Positions 1 through 10,057 of a DNA stretch of 23,389 nucleotides are shown piece by piece. The notes under the pieces were generated by a model that saw only the letters and a list, made by a program, of their open reading frames with translations, did not search any database and was not told the DNA's origin. Origin of the DNA: Pseudomonadota bacterium (GTDB lineage Bacteria > Pseudomonadota > Alphaproteobacteria > Rhizobiales > Rhizobiaceae); the NCBI GenBank assembly GCA_023387775.1, contig JAEWHN010000332.1:1-23389 (forward strand), read 5' to 3'. The translations under genes were made by a program, and so were the position numbers. Positions within the stretch are counted from its first letter, which is position 1. The number at the start of each line of letters is the position of its first letter.

Positions 1-1
1 G

Positions 2-184
2 GCCGGCTTCATCGCGGGCCGCACCGCCCCTCCCGGCCGCACCATGGGCCATGCCGGCGCGGTGATCTCGGGCGGCAAGGGCGGCGCCGAGGACAAGATC
101 GCGGCAATGGAAGCCGCGGGCATCCGCGTCTCTCCGTCGCCGGCCCGGCTCGGCACCACGCTGGTCGAGGCGATCAAGGGGTGA
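2..184 (+). CDS. sucD: Succinyl-CoA synthetase alpha subunit, C-terminal end (partial)
   Basis: This is the last 60 codons of the ADP/GDP-forming succinate-CoA ligase alpha subunit; the 5' part lies outside the window. The enzyme interconverts succinyl-CoA and succinate with substrate-level phosphorylation in the TCA cycle. The visible part reads FIAGRTAPPGRTMGHAGA followed by ISGGKGGAEDK, the conserved C-terminal region of SucD that carries the active-site histidine (in GHAGA) phosphorylated during the reaction. It ends at a TGA. The next gene in the same direction is sucA, 206 bp downstream, the usual alphaproteobacterial order (mdh-)sucC-sucD-sucA-sucB. The identification rests on motif and context together and is firm despite the short length. 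Confidence 0.95.
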   Translation, partial: AGFIAGRTAPPGRTMGHAGAVISGGKGGAEDKIAAMEAAGIRVSPSPARLGTTLVEAIKG

Positions 185-206
185 GAAGCGTTCGGCCGTA
201 GGCCGG

Positions 207-232
207 CGAAAAGCCAGTGATTTGGCTTTTCG
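207..232 (+). promoter_or_regulatory. Perfect 10-bp hairpin downstream of sucD
   Basis: CGAAAAGCCA at 207-216 is exactly complementary in reverse to TGGCTTTTCG at 223-232, with a 6-nt loop. It starts 23 nt after the sucD stop. The 3' arm carries TTTT inside the stem but no T-run follows, so it is not a canonical terminator. A partial terminator, RNA-processing or mRNA-stabilising element between sucCD and sucAB are all possible. Confidence 0.6.
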
Positions 233-270
233 AGTTTCGAACGCCCGGAGCGAAAGCGGAGGGCTAAGCC

Positions 271-302
271 AATGCGCCGGACGGTCATCAGGCCGGCGCA
301 TT
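271..302 (+). promoter_or_regulatory. Second perfect 10-bp hairpin, sucA leader
   Basis: AATGCGCCGG at 271-280 pairs perfectly with CCGGCGCATT at 293-302 around a 12-nt loop. It lies 88 nt upstream of the sucA start and 38 nt after the first hairpin. No T-run follows. Two perfect stems within 100 nt of intercistronic sequence suggest a structured leader or an intergenic repeat element; which of these cannot be decided from one copy. Confidence 0.55.
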
Positions 303-390
303 CAAGTTCAAGAAAGGACGGGAAACCGTTCGTTCGCGGCAGTGGCCGCACGCTAGGCAAGGAGACGGAGCGGCAGGCTCCGGAAGTCAT

Positions 391-3381
<2,991 letters not shown>

Positions 3382-3414
3382 TTACTCAGTTCAGAAAACG
3401 GATAGGCAAAAACA

Positions 3415-4677
3415 ATGGCTACCGAAATCCGCGTCCCGACCCTTGGCGAATCCGTCAGCGAGGCAACCATCGGCAAGTGGTTCAAGAAGGTCGGCGACGC
3501 GATCGCCGCGGACGAGCCACTGGTGGAGCTCGAGACCGACAAGGTGACGATCGAAGTGCCGGCGCCTGCCGCCGGGCGGCTGGCGGAAATCGCCGCGCAG
3601 GAAGGCGACACCGTCGGCGTCAGCGCCCTGCTCGGCACCATCTCGGAAGGTGCGGCGGCTGCAAAGCCAGTGGCCGTCGCCCAGGCGTCGGGCGGCGCCG
3701 CCGCGGCGACCGTGGGCGAAGCGGTCGAAATGACCGCCAGGCTCGCTGGTGCCAGCGCGATCGAGCAGCGCAAGATGCCGCCTGCGCCGGCTGCCGCCAA
3801 GCTGATCGCTGAAAGCAACCTCGCGGTGGACCAGATTGCCGGTTCCGGCAAGCGCGGCCAGGTGCTCAAGGGCGACGTGCTCGGTGCGATCGCCAAGGGC
3901 ATCGCGGCTGCGCCGGCTGCTCCTGCGGCCGCTCCGGCTCCTGCCGTCGCGCGTGCGCCGGCACCGGCGGCAGACGAGGTGCGCGAAGAGCGCGTGCGCA
4001 TGACCAAGCTGCGCCAGACCATAGCGCGCCGCCTGAAGGACGCCCAGTCGACCGCCGCCATGCTCACCACCTTCAACGAGGTGGACATGAAGGCTGTGAT
4101 GGACCTGCGCGCCAAGTACAAGGACGTGTTCGAGAAGAAGCACGGCGTGAAGCTGGGCTTCATGGGCTTCTTCACCAAGGCCGTGACGCATGCTCTGAAG
4201 GAAATCCCGGCGGTCAACGCCGAGATCGATGGCACCGACATCATCTACAAGAACTACGCCCATATCGGCGTGGCTGTGGGCACCGAAAAGGGCCTCGTGG
4301 TGCCTGTGGTGCGTGACGCCGACCAGATGTCGATCGCGCAGGTCGAGAAGGAGATCGGTCGCCTCGGCATCGCCGCGCGCGATGGCAAGCTCTCGGTCGC
4401 CGACATGCAGGGCGGCACCTTCACCATCTCCAATGGTGGCGTCTATGGCTCGCTGATGTCGACGCCGATCCTCAACGCGCCGCAGTCGGGCATCCTGGGC
4501 ATGCACAAGATCCAGGAGCGGCCGATGGTCGTCGGCGGACAGATCGTCATCCGCCCGATGATGTATCTGGCCCTCTCCTACGATCACCGCATCGTCGACG
4601 GCAAGGAGGCCGTGACCTTCCTGGTGCGCGTCAAGGAGAGCCTGGAGGATCCGGAACGCCTGGTGCTGGACCTCTGA
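3415..4677 (+). CDS. sucB: Dihydrolipoyllysine-residue succinyltransferase (E2o)
   Basis: This is the core subunit of the 2-oxoglutarate dehydrogenase complex, which transfers the succinyl group from lipoamide to CoA. The order is a single lipoyl domain (residues 1-78, lipoylated Lys43 in ELETDKVTIEV), an Ala-rich linker, a peripheral-subunit-binding domain (about 120-158, with PAAAKLIAESN and GSGKRGQVLKGDV), an Ala/Pro linker (about 163-187), and the catalytic domain to residue 420. The catalytic signature is DHRIVDG, with His391 and Asp395. One lipoyl domain and the sucA context favour E2o over the pyruvate E2. The ATG at 3415 has only a weak upstream AGG. The downstream gene of the operon begins after a 146-bp gap containing a palindromic repeat. 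Confidence 0.98.
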   Translation: MATEIRVPTLGESVSEATIGKWFKKVGDAIAADEPLVELETDKVTIEVPAPAAGRLAEIAAQEGDTVGVSALLGTISEGAAAAKPVAVAQASGGAAAATVGEAVEMTARLAGASAIEQRKMPPAPAAAKLIAESNLAVDQIAGSGKRGQVLKGDVLGAIAKGIAAAPAAPAAAPAPAVARAPAPAADEVREERVRMTKLRQTIARRLKDAQSTAAMLTTFNEVDMKAVMDLRAKYKDVFEKKHGVKLGFMGFFTKAVTHALKEIPAVNAEIDGTDIIYKNYAHIGVAVGTEKGLVVPVVRDADQMSIAQVEKEIGRLGIAARDGKLSVADMQGGTFTISNGGVYGSLMSTPILNAPQSGILGMHKIQERPMVVGGQIVIRPMMYLALSYDHRIVDGKEAVTFLVRVKESLEDPERLVLDL

Positions 4678-4747
4678 GGTCCGGCCGCGCGAAGCGCCGG
4701 CGCGTTCGCTCGTTCGGACGCGCCACGGCCGCTTCGGCTTGGAATGA

Positions 4748-4794
4748 CGCATGAGCCTTTTCCGAAAACCGATTCCGGTTTGCAGGGTCATGCG
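4748..4794. repeat. Palindromic intergenic element, rhizobial type
   Basis: The outer arms CGCATGA (4748-4754) and TCATGCG (4788-4794) are perfectly complementary. Inside them AAACCG (4766-4771) pairs with CGGTTT (4776-4781) around a 4-nt loop. The core TTTTCCGAAAACCG followed by TCATGC and CTAG resembles an intergenic palindrome that I remember as frequent in Mesorhizobium and Rhizobium genomes. That resemblance is from memory and was not searched. I see no second copy in this window. It sits between sucB and the small ORF at 4824. Confidence 0.6.
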
Positions 4795-4823
4795 CTAGGC
4801 TTGCTGCCGACAGGAGCGGACCA

Positions 4824-4925
4824 ATGGCCTTCGAACCCGACATCCCGCCGATCCAGGTGCATCTGTGCACCAAGGGCGGTCGCCATGTCCGGGCCTTCAA
4901 CGCACCGCTCGAAACGGGGCGGTGA
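4824..4925 (+). CDS. Possible 33-residue small protein, coupled to next gene
   Basis: This short ORF begins at an ATG preceded by a good ribosome site (AGGAG at 4812-4816, 7-nt spacer), the best Shine-Dalgarno sequence in this neighbourhood. It runs 33 codons, starting MAFEPDIPPIQVHLC, and ends in TGA that overlaps the ATG of the secreted-protein gene (TGATG at 4923-4927). The arrangement is typical of translational coupling. It may encode a real small protein or act as a leader that delivers ribosomes to the next start. I recognise no domain, and it has neither a signal peptide nor a membrane segment. It is too short for a coding-bias argument. Confidence 0.4.
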   Translation: MAFEPDIPPIQVHLCTKGGRHVRAFNAPLETGR

Positions 4926-5440
4926 TGGGGGCACGGTGGCTGGTCATGCTTCGGAATGTTGGGCTGGGGCTGGCGGTCAGTGCCGGCGCGCTGCCTGCGG
5001 GCGCGGCCTCGGCAGCCTGCCCGATGGAGCTTGCGGTTTATGGCGATCGCGACAAGGCGGCCACGGTAGATTTCGTGCCGCGTGGCGAGGGGGCGGTGAG
5101 CAATCGCTTCCGCATGCGGCTCGACAATGACGTGGCGCTGGACGGCATCGTGATGTGGAGCGACGCCGTCGCGCGACCAAACGGCATGCTGATGTACAAG
5201 TGCCCGGAGGGCGACGTGACCGGCGAAGAACTGGCTGCCTGCACTGTCTGGCAGGGCGTGATCTACTCCAGCGACACGACCGGCAAGATCGATCTGCTGC
5301 CGGCCGAAGGCACCGAGGCGCCTGAAACACTGATCTTCCCCGACCTCGCCTATTCGCTGCGCCATTCCTCGGCCTATGAGCAAGGTGGCTTCTCCAGGCT
5401 GCCGTGGGATGTATTCGCCTTACAGGGTTGTCAGGAATGA
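4925..5440 (+). CDS. Hypothetical secreted protein, four cysteines
   Basis: The product is unrecognised. From the ATG at 4925 it is 171 residues and begins with a Sec signal peptide: basic N-terminus (MGARWLVMLRN), hydrophobic core, and an Ala-rich cleavage region ending around ASAA, residues 28-31. An in-frame ATG at 4865 would bury the signal peptide behind 20 residues and has no clear ribosome site, so I prefer 4925, which overlaps the stop of the preceding 33-codon ORF. The mature part has four cysteines (AACPMEL, KCPEG, AACTV, QGCQE), enough for two periplasmic disulfides. Its stop overlaps the ATG of the dehydrogenase gene (ATGA). Why a periplasmic protein sits between E2 and E3 of a cytoplasmic complex is unexplained. 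Confidence 0.75.
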   Translation: MGARWLVMLRNVGLGLAVSAGALPAGAASAACPMELAVYGDRDKAATVDFVPRGEGAVSNRFRMRLDNDVALDGIVMWSDAVARPNGMLMYKCPEGDVTGEELAACTVWQGVIYSSDTTGKIDLLPAEGTEAPETLIFPDLAYSLRHSSAYEQGGFSRLPWDVFALQGCQE

Positions 5441-6192
5441 GTGCTGGCGAACGGGTTTTGCTGGTGACGGGCGGCGGTCGCGGCATTGGCGCGGCTATCT
5501 GCCGGCTCGCCGCCAAGGCCGGCTATCGGGTCGCGGTCAACTACGCTTCCAATGATGCGGCAGCCGCTGCACTTGTGCGCGAGATCGAGGCCGGTGGCGG
5601 CCAGGCGATCACGGTCAAGGGCGATGTCGGCAATGAAGACGATGTCGTTGCCATGTTCGAGGCGGTCGACCGCGCATTCGGCCGGCTAGACGGGCTCGTG
5701 AACAATGCCGGCATCGTCGACATGAAAGCGCGCGTCGACGAGATGAGCGTGGCGCGCCTGGAGCGGATGATGCGCGTCAACGTCATCGGCTCGATGCTGT
5801 GCGCCCGCGAGGCGGTGCGGCGGATGTCGACGCTGCATGGCGGCAAGGGCGGCGCCATCGTCAACATCTCCTCGGCTGCATCGCTTCTCGGCTCGCCGGG
5901 CGAATATGTCGACTACGCCGCCTCCAAGGGGGCGATCGACACTTTCACTATCGGCCTTGCCCGCGAAGTGGCGGAGGAGGGCGTGCGCGTCAACGCCGTG
6001 CGGCCGGGCATCATCGATACCGAGATCCATGCCTCAGGCGGTCAGCCGGACCGAATAGCCGCCGTGCGCGGCTTCGTTCCGATGAAACGCGAAGGCAAGG
6101 CAGAGGAAGTCGCCCGTGCCGTGCTGTGGCTCCTGTCGGACGAGGCGTCCTACACGACGGGCGGAATTTTGAACGTAAGCGGCGGTCGCTGA
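5437..6192 (+). CDS. Short-chain dehydrogenase/reductase, classical type
   Basis: This is an NAD(P)-dependent oxidoreductase of the classical SDR family, 251 residues with the Rossmann fold throughout. Visible motifs are the cofactor loop TGGGRGIG (11-18), NNAG (89-92), Asn115, catalytic Ser146 (NISSAAS), Tyr160 and Lys164 (YAASK), and the C-terminal GGILNVSGGR. It resembles FabG and the sugar-dehydrogenase-like SDRs, but the substrate cannot be read from sequence. The ATG at 5437 overlaps the previous stop; an in-frame ATG at 5404 lies inside the preceding gene and would add 11 residues absent from the family. lpdA follows after 23 bp, so it is part of the 2-oxoglutarate dehydrogenase operon. 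A direct role in that complex is unproven. Confidence 0.92.
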   Translation: MSAGERVLLVTGGGRGIGAAICRLAAKAGYRVAVNYASNDAAAAALVREIEAGGGQAITVKGDVGNEDDVVAMFEAVDRAFGRLDGLVNNAGIVDMKARVDEMSVARLERMMRVNVIGSMLCAREAVRRMSTLHGGKGGAIVNISSAASLLGSPGEYVDYAASKGAIDTFTIGLAREVAEEGVRVNAVRPGIIDTEIHASGGQPDRIAAVRGFVPMKREGKAEEVARAVLWLLSDEASYTTGGILNVSGGR

Positions 6193-6215
6193 TCGCCAGG
6201 CAGAAGGACAGAGAA

Positions 6216-7619
6216 ATGGCATATGATGTGGTGGTGATCGGTTCGGGCCCGGGCGGCTATGTGTGCGCCATCAAGGCAGCACAGCTCGGCCTGAAGACGG
6301 CCGTGGTGGAGAAGCGCGAAACCTTCGGCGGCACCTGCCTCAACATCGGCTGCATCCCCTCCAAGGCACTGCTGCATGCCTCCGAGGTGTTTGCCGAGGC
6401 CAGCCATTCCTTCGACACGCTTGGCGTCGAGGTCGAGCCGAAGCTCAATTTGAAGAAGATGCTGGCGCACAAGGACACCACGGTTGCGGCCAATGTCAGC
6501 GGCGTCGCCTTCCTGTTCAAGAAGAACAAGATCGACAGCTTCCGCGGCACCGGCAAGGTGGTGTCGGCCGGCAAGGTTTCCGTCACGGCGGAAGACGGCA
6601 GCGTGCAGGAGATCGAGACGAAGAACATCGTCATCGCCACCGGCTCCGATGTTGCGGGCATCCCCGGGGTGAAGGTCGACATTGACGAGAAGGTGATCGT
6701 CTCTTCCACCGGCGCGCTTGAACTCGACAAGGTGCCAGAGACCATGGTGGTGGTCGGCGGCGGCGTCATCGGCCTGGAGCTCGGCTCGGTCTGGGCGCGG
6801 CTCGGCGCCAAGGTCACGGTCGTGGAATATCTCGACATGATCCTCGGCGGCATGGATGGCGAGGTGGCCAAGCAGTTCCAGCGTATGCTCGGCAAGCAGG
6901 GTCTTGCCTTCAAGCTCGGCTCCAAGGTGACCGGTGTTGCCAGGACGGACAAGGGCGCGAGCGTGACCTTCGAGCCGGTCAAGGGCGGCGACGCCGAAAC
7001 CATCGAGGCCGACGTGGTGCTGGTGGCCACCGGCCGCGCGCCTTACACCAATGGTTTGGGCCTCAAGGAAGCGGGCGTCGAGATGGACGAGCGCGGCCGC
7101 GTGAAGACCGACGCACATCTGCAGAGCAACGTGCCGGGCATCTATGCCATCGGCGACGTGATTGCCGGGCCGATGCTCGCCCACAAGGCCGAGGACGAAG
7201 GCGTGGCCGTGGCCGAGATCATCGCCGGCCAGGCCGGCCATGTGAACTACGACGTCATCCCGAGCGTGGTCTACACGAGCCCGGAAGTCGCGTCCGTCGG
7301 CAAGACCGAGGAAGAGCTGAAGAAGGCCGGCGTCGAATACAAGGTCGGCAAATTCCCCTTCACCGCCAACGGCCGCGCGCGCGCCATGCTGCACACCGAC
7401 GGTTTTGTAAAGATTCTGGCCGACAAGGCGACGGACAAGGTGCTGGGTGCCCATATTGTCGGCTTCGGCGCCGGCGAGATGATCCACGAGGCGGCGGTTC
7501 TGATGGAGTTCGGCGGCTCGGCCGAAGATCTCGCCCGCACCTGCCATGCGCATCCGACCATGTCGGAGGCGGTCAAGGAAGCGGCGCTGGCGACCTTTTT
7601 CAAGCCGATCCACATCTGA
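6216..7619 (+). CDS. lpdA: Dihydrolipoyl dehydrogenase (E3)
   Basis: This FAD-dependent disulfide oxidoreductase reoxidises dihydrolipoamide with NAD+ in 2-oxo acid dehydrogenase complexes. The product is 467 residues, the usual length. Motifs are the FAD-binding GSGPGG (9-14), the redox-active pair in GGTCLNIGCIPSK (Cys41, Cys46), the NAD-binding GGGVIGLE (around 180), the second FAD motif with IYAIGD, and the C-terminal catalytic dyad HPTMSE (His446, Glu451). The ATG at 6216 is preceded by AAGGA at 6204-6208; the reading frame stays open upstream inside the dehydrogenase gene, but the family N-terminus MAYDVVVIGSG fixes the start. As the last gene of the suc operon it is probably the E3 of the 2-oxoglutarate complex. 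A terminator follows. Confidence 0.98.
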   Translation: MAYDVVVIGSGPGGYVCAIKAAQLGLKTAVVEKRETFGGTCLNIGCIPSKALLHASEVFAEASHSFDTLGVEVEPKLNLKKMLAHKDTTVAANVSGVAFLFKKNKIDSFRGTGKVVSAGKVSVTAEDGSVQEIETKNIVIATGSDVAGIPGVKVDIDEKVIVSSTGALELDKVPETMVVVGGGVIGLELGSVWARLGAKVTVVEYLDMILGGMDGEVAKQFQRMLGKQGLAFKLGSKVTGVARTDKGASVTFEPVKGGDAETIEADVVLVATGRAPYTNGLGLKEAGVEMDERGRVKTDAHLQSNVPGIYAIGDVIAGPMLAHKAEDEGVAVAEIIAGQAGHVNYDVIPSVVYTSPEVASVGKTEEELKKAGVEYKVGKFPFTANGRARAMLHTDGFVKILADKATDKVLGAHIVGFGAGEMIHEAAVLMEFGGSAEDLARTCHAHPTMSEAVKEAALATFFKPIHI

Positions 7620-7643
7620 TCGGATTTTCTCTCCGGAAACGAG

Positions 7644-7668
7644 ACGGGCGCCGCGAGGCGCCCGTTTT
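7644..7668 (+). terminator. Intrinsic terminator after lpdA
   Basis: ACGGGCGCC (7644-7652) and GGCGCCCGT (7657-7665) form a perfect 9-bp stem around a GCGA loop, with the T of the last pair continuing into TTTT. It lies 25 nt after the lpdA stop and ends the suc operon. The converging msrA gene ends at 7680, 12 nt beyond. Confidence 0.88.
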
Positions 7669-7679
7669 CATTTGGCGGG

Positions 7680-8285
7680 TCAGTGCGCCGCAATCCCCTC
7701 GTGCGCGGCCTTGCCCCATACCTCTTCCACGCGCGCATCGCGCCCGCAGGCGTAGCGGTAGTATTTGTAGCGGATCGGGTTCTTCTTGTAATAGTCCTGG
7801 TGGTAGTCCTCGGCCGGCCAGAAGGTCGGCGCCATGACGATTTCGGTGGCGATGGGCTTCTTCAGCGCCGCCGCTATCGCGGCCTTGGATTTTTCGGCCT
7901 CTGCAAGCTGTTCCTGGTCCACCGCGTAGATAGCGGTCGTGTAGCTGTGCCCGCGGTCGCAGAACTGGCCGCCGCCGTCGGTCGGGTCGACCGAATGCCA
8001 GAACGCGTCGAGCAGCTTGGCGTAGCTGGTCTTCGAGTCGTCGAATTCGATCTTCACCGCCTCGCGATGCCCGGCTGCGGTGTGGTTTTCATAGGTCGGG
8101 TGGTCGTTCTTGCCGCCAATATAGCCGGATGTGGTCGCGATCACGCCAGGCACGTGGTCGAAGTCGCTTTCCACGCACCAGAAACAGCCGCCGGCGAAGA
8201 TGGCCGTCTGGGTCTTTGCCTGCGCGCCAGCGAAGGGCGTCAGGGCGAGCAAGGCAGCGCTGAGGCAAAGGACATGACGCAACAT
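7680..8285 (-). CDS. msrA: Peptide-methionine (S)-S-oxide reductase, exported
   Basis: The enzyme reduces methionine-S-sulfoxide in proteins. The catalytic motif GGCFWC places the nucleophile at Cys34. Other family signatures are GYIGG, EAVKIEFD, FWHSVDPTD, QFCDRGHSYTTAIY and PTFWPAEDYHQDYY. The first 23 residues (MLRHVLCLSA, then a hydrophobic stretch ending AGAQA) form a Sec signal peptide, so the enzyme probably repairs periplasmic proteins. The start is the ATG at 8285, with GGAGGAG at 8292-8298 and a 6-nt spacer; an upstream in-frame TTG at 8309 would put that ribosome site inside the gene. A Cys near the C-terminus (YRYACGRD) could resolve the sulfenic acid. It converges on lpdA and is insulated from the next upstream gene by a terminator. 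Confidence 0.96.
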   Translation of the reverse strand: MLRHVLCLSAALLALTPFAGAQAKTQTAIFAGGCFWCVESDFDHVPGVIATTSGYIGGKNDHPTYENHTAAGHREAVKIEFDDSKTSYAKLLDAFWHSVDPTDGGGQFCDRGHSYTTAIYAVDQEQLAEAEKSKAAIAAALKKPIATEIVMAPTFWPAEDYHQDYYKKNPIRYKYYRYACGRDARVEEVWGKAAHEGIAAH

Positions 8286-8372
8286 GAAAAACTCCTCCAG
8301 CAGCGACAAGCATCGGAGCAGCGCAAGCTTCTGAAATCAAGCCGGAACACGCTCATGTGATGACGGGGCTAG

Positions 8373-8407
8373 AAAAAAGCCGTACGGGTCGGGCCTATGC
8401 GGCTTTT
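8373..8407 (-). terminator. Intrinsic terminator after the YceH-family gene
   Basis: Read on the minus strand, AAAAGCCG (8400-8407) and CGGCTTTT (8375-8382) form an 8-bp stem with a 17-nt loop, followed by further T residues for a run of six (8373-8378). It lies 57 nt past the stop of the YceH-family gene and separates it from msrA. The plus-strand reading also ends in TTTT, so it may work weakly in both directions. Confidence 0.7.
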
Positions 8408-8463
8408 GTATTCCAGCGGTCAGACGCAGCGTTCGACCGTCATCTTCCTGATTTCGGCTGCTG

Positions 8464-9096
8464 TCAGCCGCCCAGCGCGTCGAGCCGGGCGCGCAAGGTC
8501 GCGACCTCTTCCTCCAGCGCCTGCAGCCGCGCCTCGATATCCGACGCGGGCATGGCCGACGGGCCGCGTTGCGCCGCCAGCGCGGCTACATCGATCGGTC
8601 CGCTCAGGAGATGGGCATAGCGGTCCTCGCGCTGGCCGGGGCCACGCCCGATTTCCTGCACCAACGCCGGGCGCTTGCCAATCAGCATGTCGAGTTCCGT
8701 GCGCAGGTCTTCCAGCGACTGGAAGCGCGCCATGCGCTCGCTGCGGGCCATCAACTCCCCGGCCGTTTGGGCCCCGCGCAGAAGCAGCAGGCCTAAAATG
8801 GCGGTCTGCGGCGACGTCAGCGAAAAGCGCTGCGCGGCAAGATGCTCGTAGCGCTCGACGCGCGAGCCGAAGACCTGGCGCACCAGGCCCTTCTGCTCGA
8901 GTGACTTCAGCCCCCGATGCACCTCCATCTGTTCCAGCGCCATGACCGGCTCTCGCGCCGTCTTCTGGTTGGCGGCGGAATGGGCAGCATTGAGGGTCAG
9001 CGGATAGACGTCCGGCGTCAGCTCCTTCTTCTCGATCAGGCAGCCAAGCACGCGGGCTTCGACGGGGGTGAGGATGGGGAGGTCTGTCGTTTCCAT
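8464..9096 (-). CDS. YceH/DUF480 family protein
   Basis: The 210-residue product matches my recollection of E. coli YceH along its length: LTPVEARVLGCLIEKK near the N-terminus, then YPLTLNA, NQKTAREPVM (44-52), LLLRGAQTAGELMAR (104-118) and the Arg-rich GQREDRYAHL (154-163). These segments correspond to the tandem winged-helix fold of DUF480. The last 25 residues form a heptad-like coiled coil (ARLQALEEEVATLRARLD). Function is unknown for the family; the winged helices suggest DNA or protein binding, but no target is evident. The ATG at 9096 gives the family N-terminus; an upstream in-frame TTG at 9132 adds 12 unrelated residues. The ribosome site is weak. The gene appears to stand alone, between terminators. 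Confidence 0.9.
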   Translation of the reverse strand: METTDLPILTPVEARVLGCLIEKKELTPDVYPLTLNAAHSAANQKTAREPVMALEQMEVHRGLKSLEQKGLVRQVFGSRVERYEHLAAQRFSLTSPQTAILGLLLLRGAQTAGELMARSERMARFQSLEDLRTELDMLIGKRPALVQEIGRGPGQREDRYAHLLSGPIDVAALAAQRGPSAMPASDIEARLQALEEEVATLRARLDALGG

Positions 9097-9173
9097 GCCG
9101 CAGCTATTGGCACAAAATGGTGCGGGCAACAACGCTCTCGCGTTTCGGCTTCAGTTGGAGCCAAGCCGCCCTC

Positions 9174-9215
9174 AAACAAATAGAGCGCAACGACGTGAGG
9201 TCATTGCGCTCTATT
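9174..9215 (-). terminator. Terminator of the sdhCDAB operon
   Basis: AATAGAGCGCAA (9179-9190) and TTGCGCTCTATT (9204-9215) form a perfect 12-bp stem with a 13-nt loop. On the minus strand it is followed by TTGTTTG, a T-rich though interrupted tail. It lies 48 nt beyond the sdhB stop. Confidence 0.8.
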
Positions 9216-9224
9216 GATCCGAGT

Positions 9225-9245
9225 TTCCGGAACACCTGTCCGGAA
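9225..9245 (-). other. Small hairpin between sdhB and its terminator
   Basis: TTCCGGA (9225-9231) and TCCGGAA (9239-9245) form a perfect 7-bp stem with a 7-nt loop and no T-run. Lying between the sdhB stop and the main terminator stem, it could protect the mRNA 3' end or back up termination. Confidence 0.4.
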
Positions 9246-9262
9246 GAGGAACAGCCGGGTTT

Positions 9263-10042
9263 CTAGACCCGGCGTTCCACCATCATCTTCTTGATCTCGG
9301 CGATCGCCTTGGCGGGATTGAGTCCCTTCGGGCAGGTCTGCGCGCAGTTCATGATGGTGTGGCATCGATAGAGGCGGAACGGATCCTCGAGGTTGTCGAG
9401 GCGCTCGCCGGTTGCTTCGTCGCGGCTATCGATCAGCCAGCGATAGGCCTGCAGCAGCACGGCCGGGCCGAGATAGCGGTCTCCGTTCCACCAATAGCTC
9501 GGGCAGGAAGCCGAGCAGCAGGCGCACAGGATGCACTCGTAGAGCCCGTCCAGCTTGGCGCGGTCCTCATGGCTCTGCAGCCACTCCTTTGCCGGCTCCG
9601 GCGACACCGTCTTCAGCCACGGCTCGATCGAGCGGTGCTGGGCGTAGAAGTTGGTGAGGTCCGGCACCAGGTCCTTCACCACCGGCATGTGCGGCAGCGG
9701 GTAGATCTTCACCGCACCAGAAATGTCGTCGCAGCCCTTGGTGCAGGCCAGCGTGTTCGAACCGTCGATGTTCATGGCGCAGGAGCCGCAAATGCCTTCG
9801 CGGCAGGAGCGGCGCAGCGTCAGCGTCGGGTCGATCTTGTTCTTGATCCAAAGCAGAGCATCCAGCACCATCGGCCCGCAATCGTCCATGTCGACGAAAT
9901 AGGTGTCGATGCTCGGATTCTCGCCGTCGTCCGGCGACCAGCGATAGATGCGGAACTCGCGCAGGTTGGTCGCGCCTTCGGGCTTCGGCCAGGTCTTGCC
10001 CTGCTTGATCTGGGAGTTCTTGGGAAGAGCCAGTTCAACCAT
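9263..10042 (-). CDS. sdhB: Succinate dehydrogenase iron-sulfur subunit
   Basis: This subunit of complex II passes electrons from FAD in SdhA through three Fe-S centres to quinone. At 259 residues it has the usual alphaproteobacterial length. The [2Fe-2S] ligands are Cys80, Cys85, Cys88 and Cys100 (SCREGICGSCAMN and LAC). The [4Fe-4S] ligands are Cys170, Cys173, Cys176 and Cys237 (CILCACC and TCPKGLNP), and the [3Fe-4S] ligands are Cys180, Cys227 and Cys233. The ATG at 10042 has AAGGGAG at 10049-10055. It is the last gene of sdhCDAB, 15 bp after sdhA and followed by a terminator. All ligands are present, so it should be fully functional. Confidence 0.98.
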   Translation of the reverse strand: MVELALPKNSQIKQGKTWPKPEGATNLREFRIYRWSPDDGENPSIDTYFVDMDDCGPMVLDALLWIKNKIDPTLTLRRSCREGICGSCAMNIDGSNTLACTKGCDDISGAVKIYPLPHMPVVKDLVPDLTNFYAQHRSIEPWLKTVSPEPAKEWLQSHEDRAKLDGLYECILCACCSASCPSYWWNGDRYLGPAVLLQAYRWLIDSRDEATGERLDNLEDPFRLYRCHTIMNCAQTCPKGLNPAKAIAEIKKMMVERRV

Positions 10043-10057
10043 CTCGATCTCCCTTAA

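Noticed and set aside
6150..7613. A 487-codon minus-strand frame opposite lpdA
   Set aside because: Antisense shadow; lpdA is complete with both redox cysteines and the His-Glu dyad.
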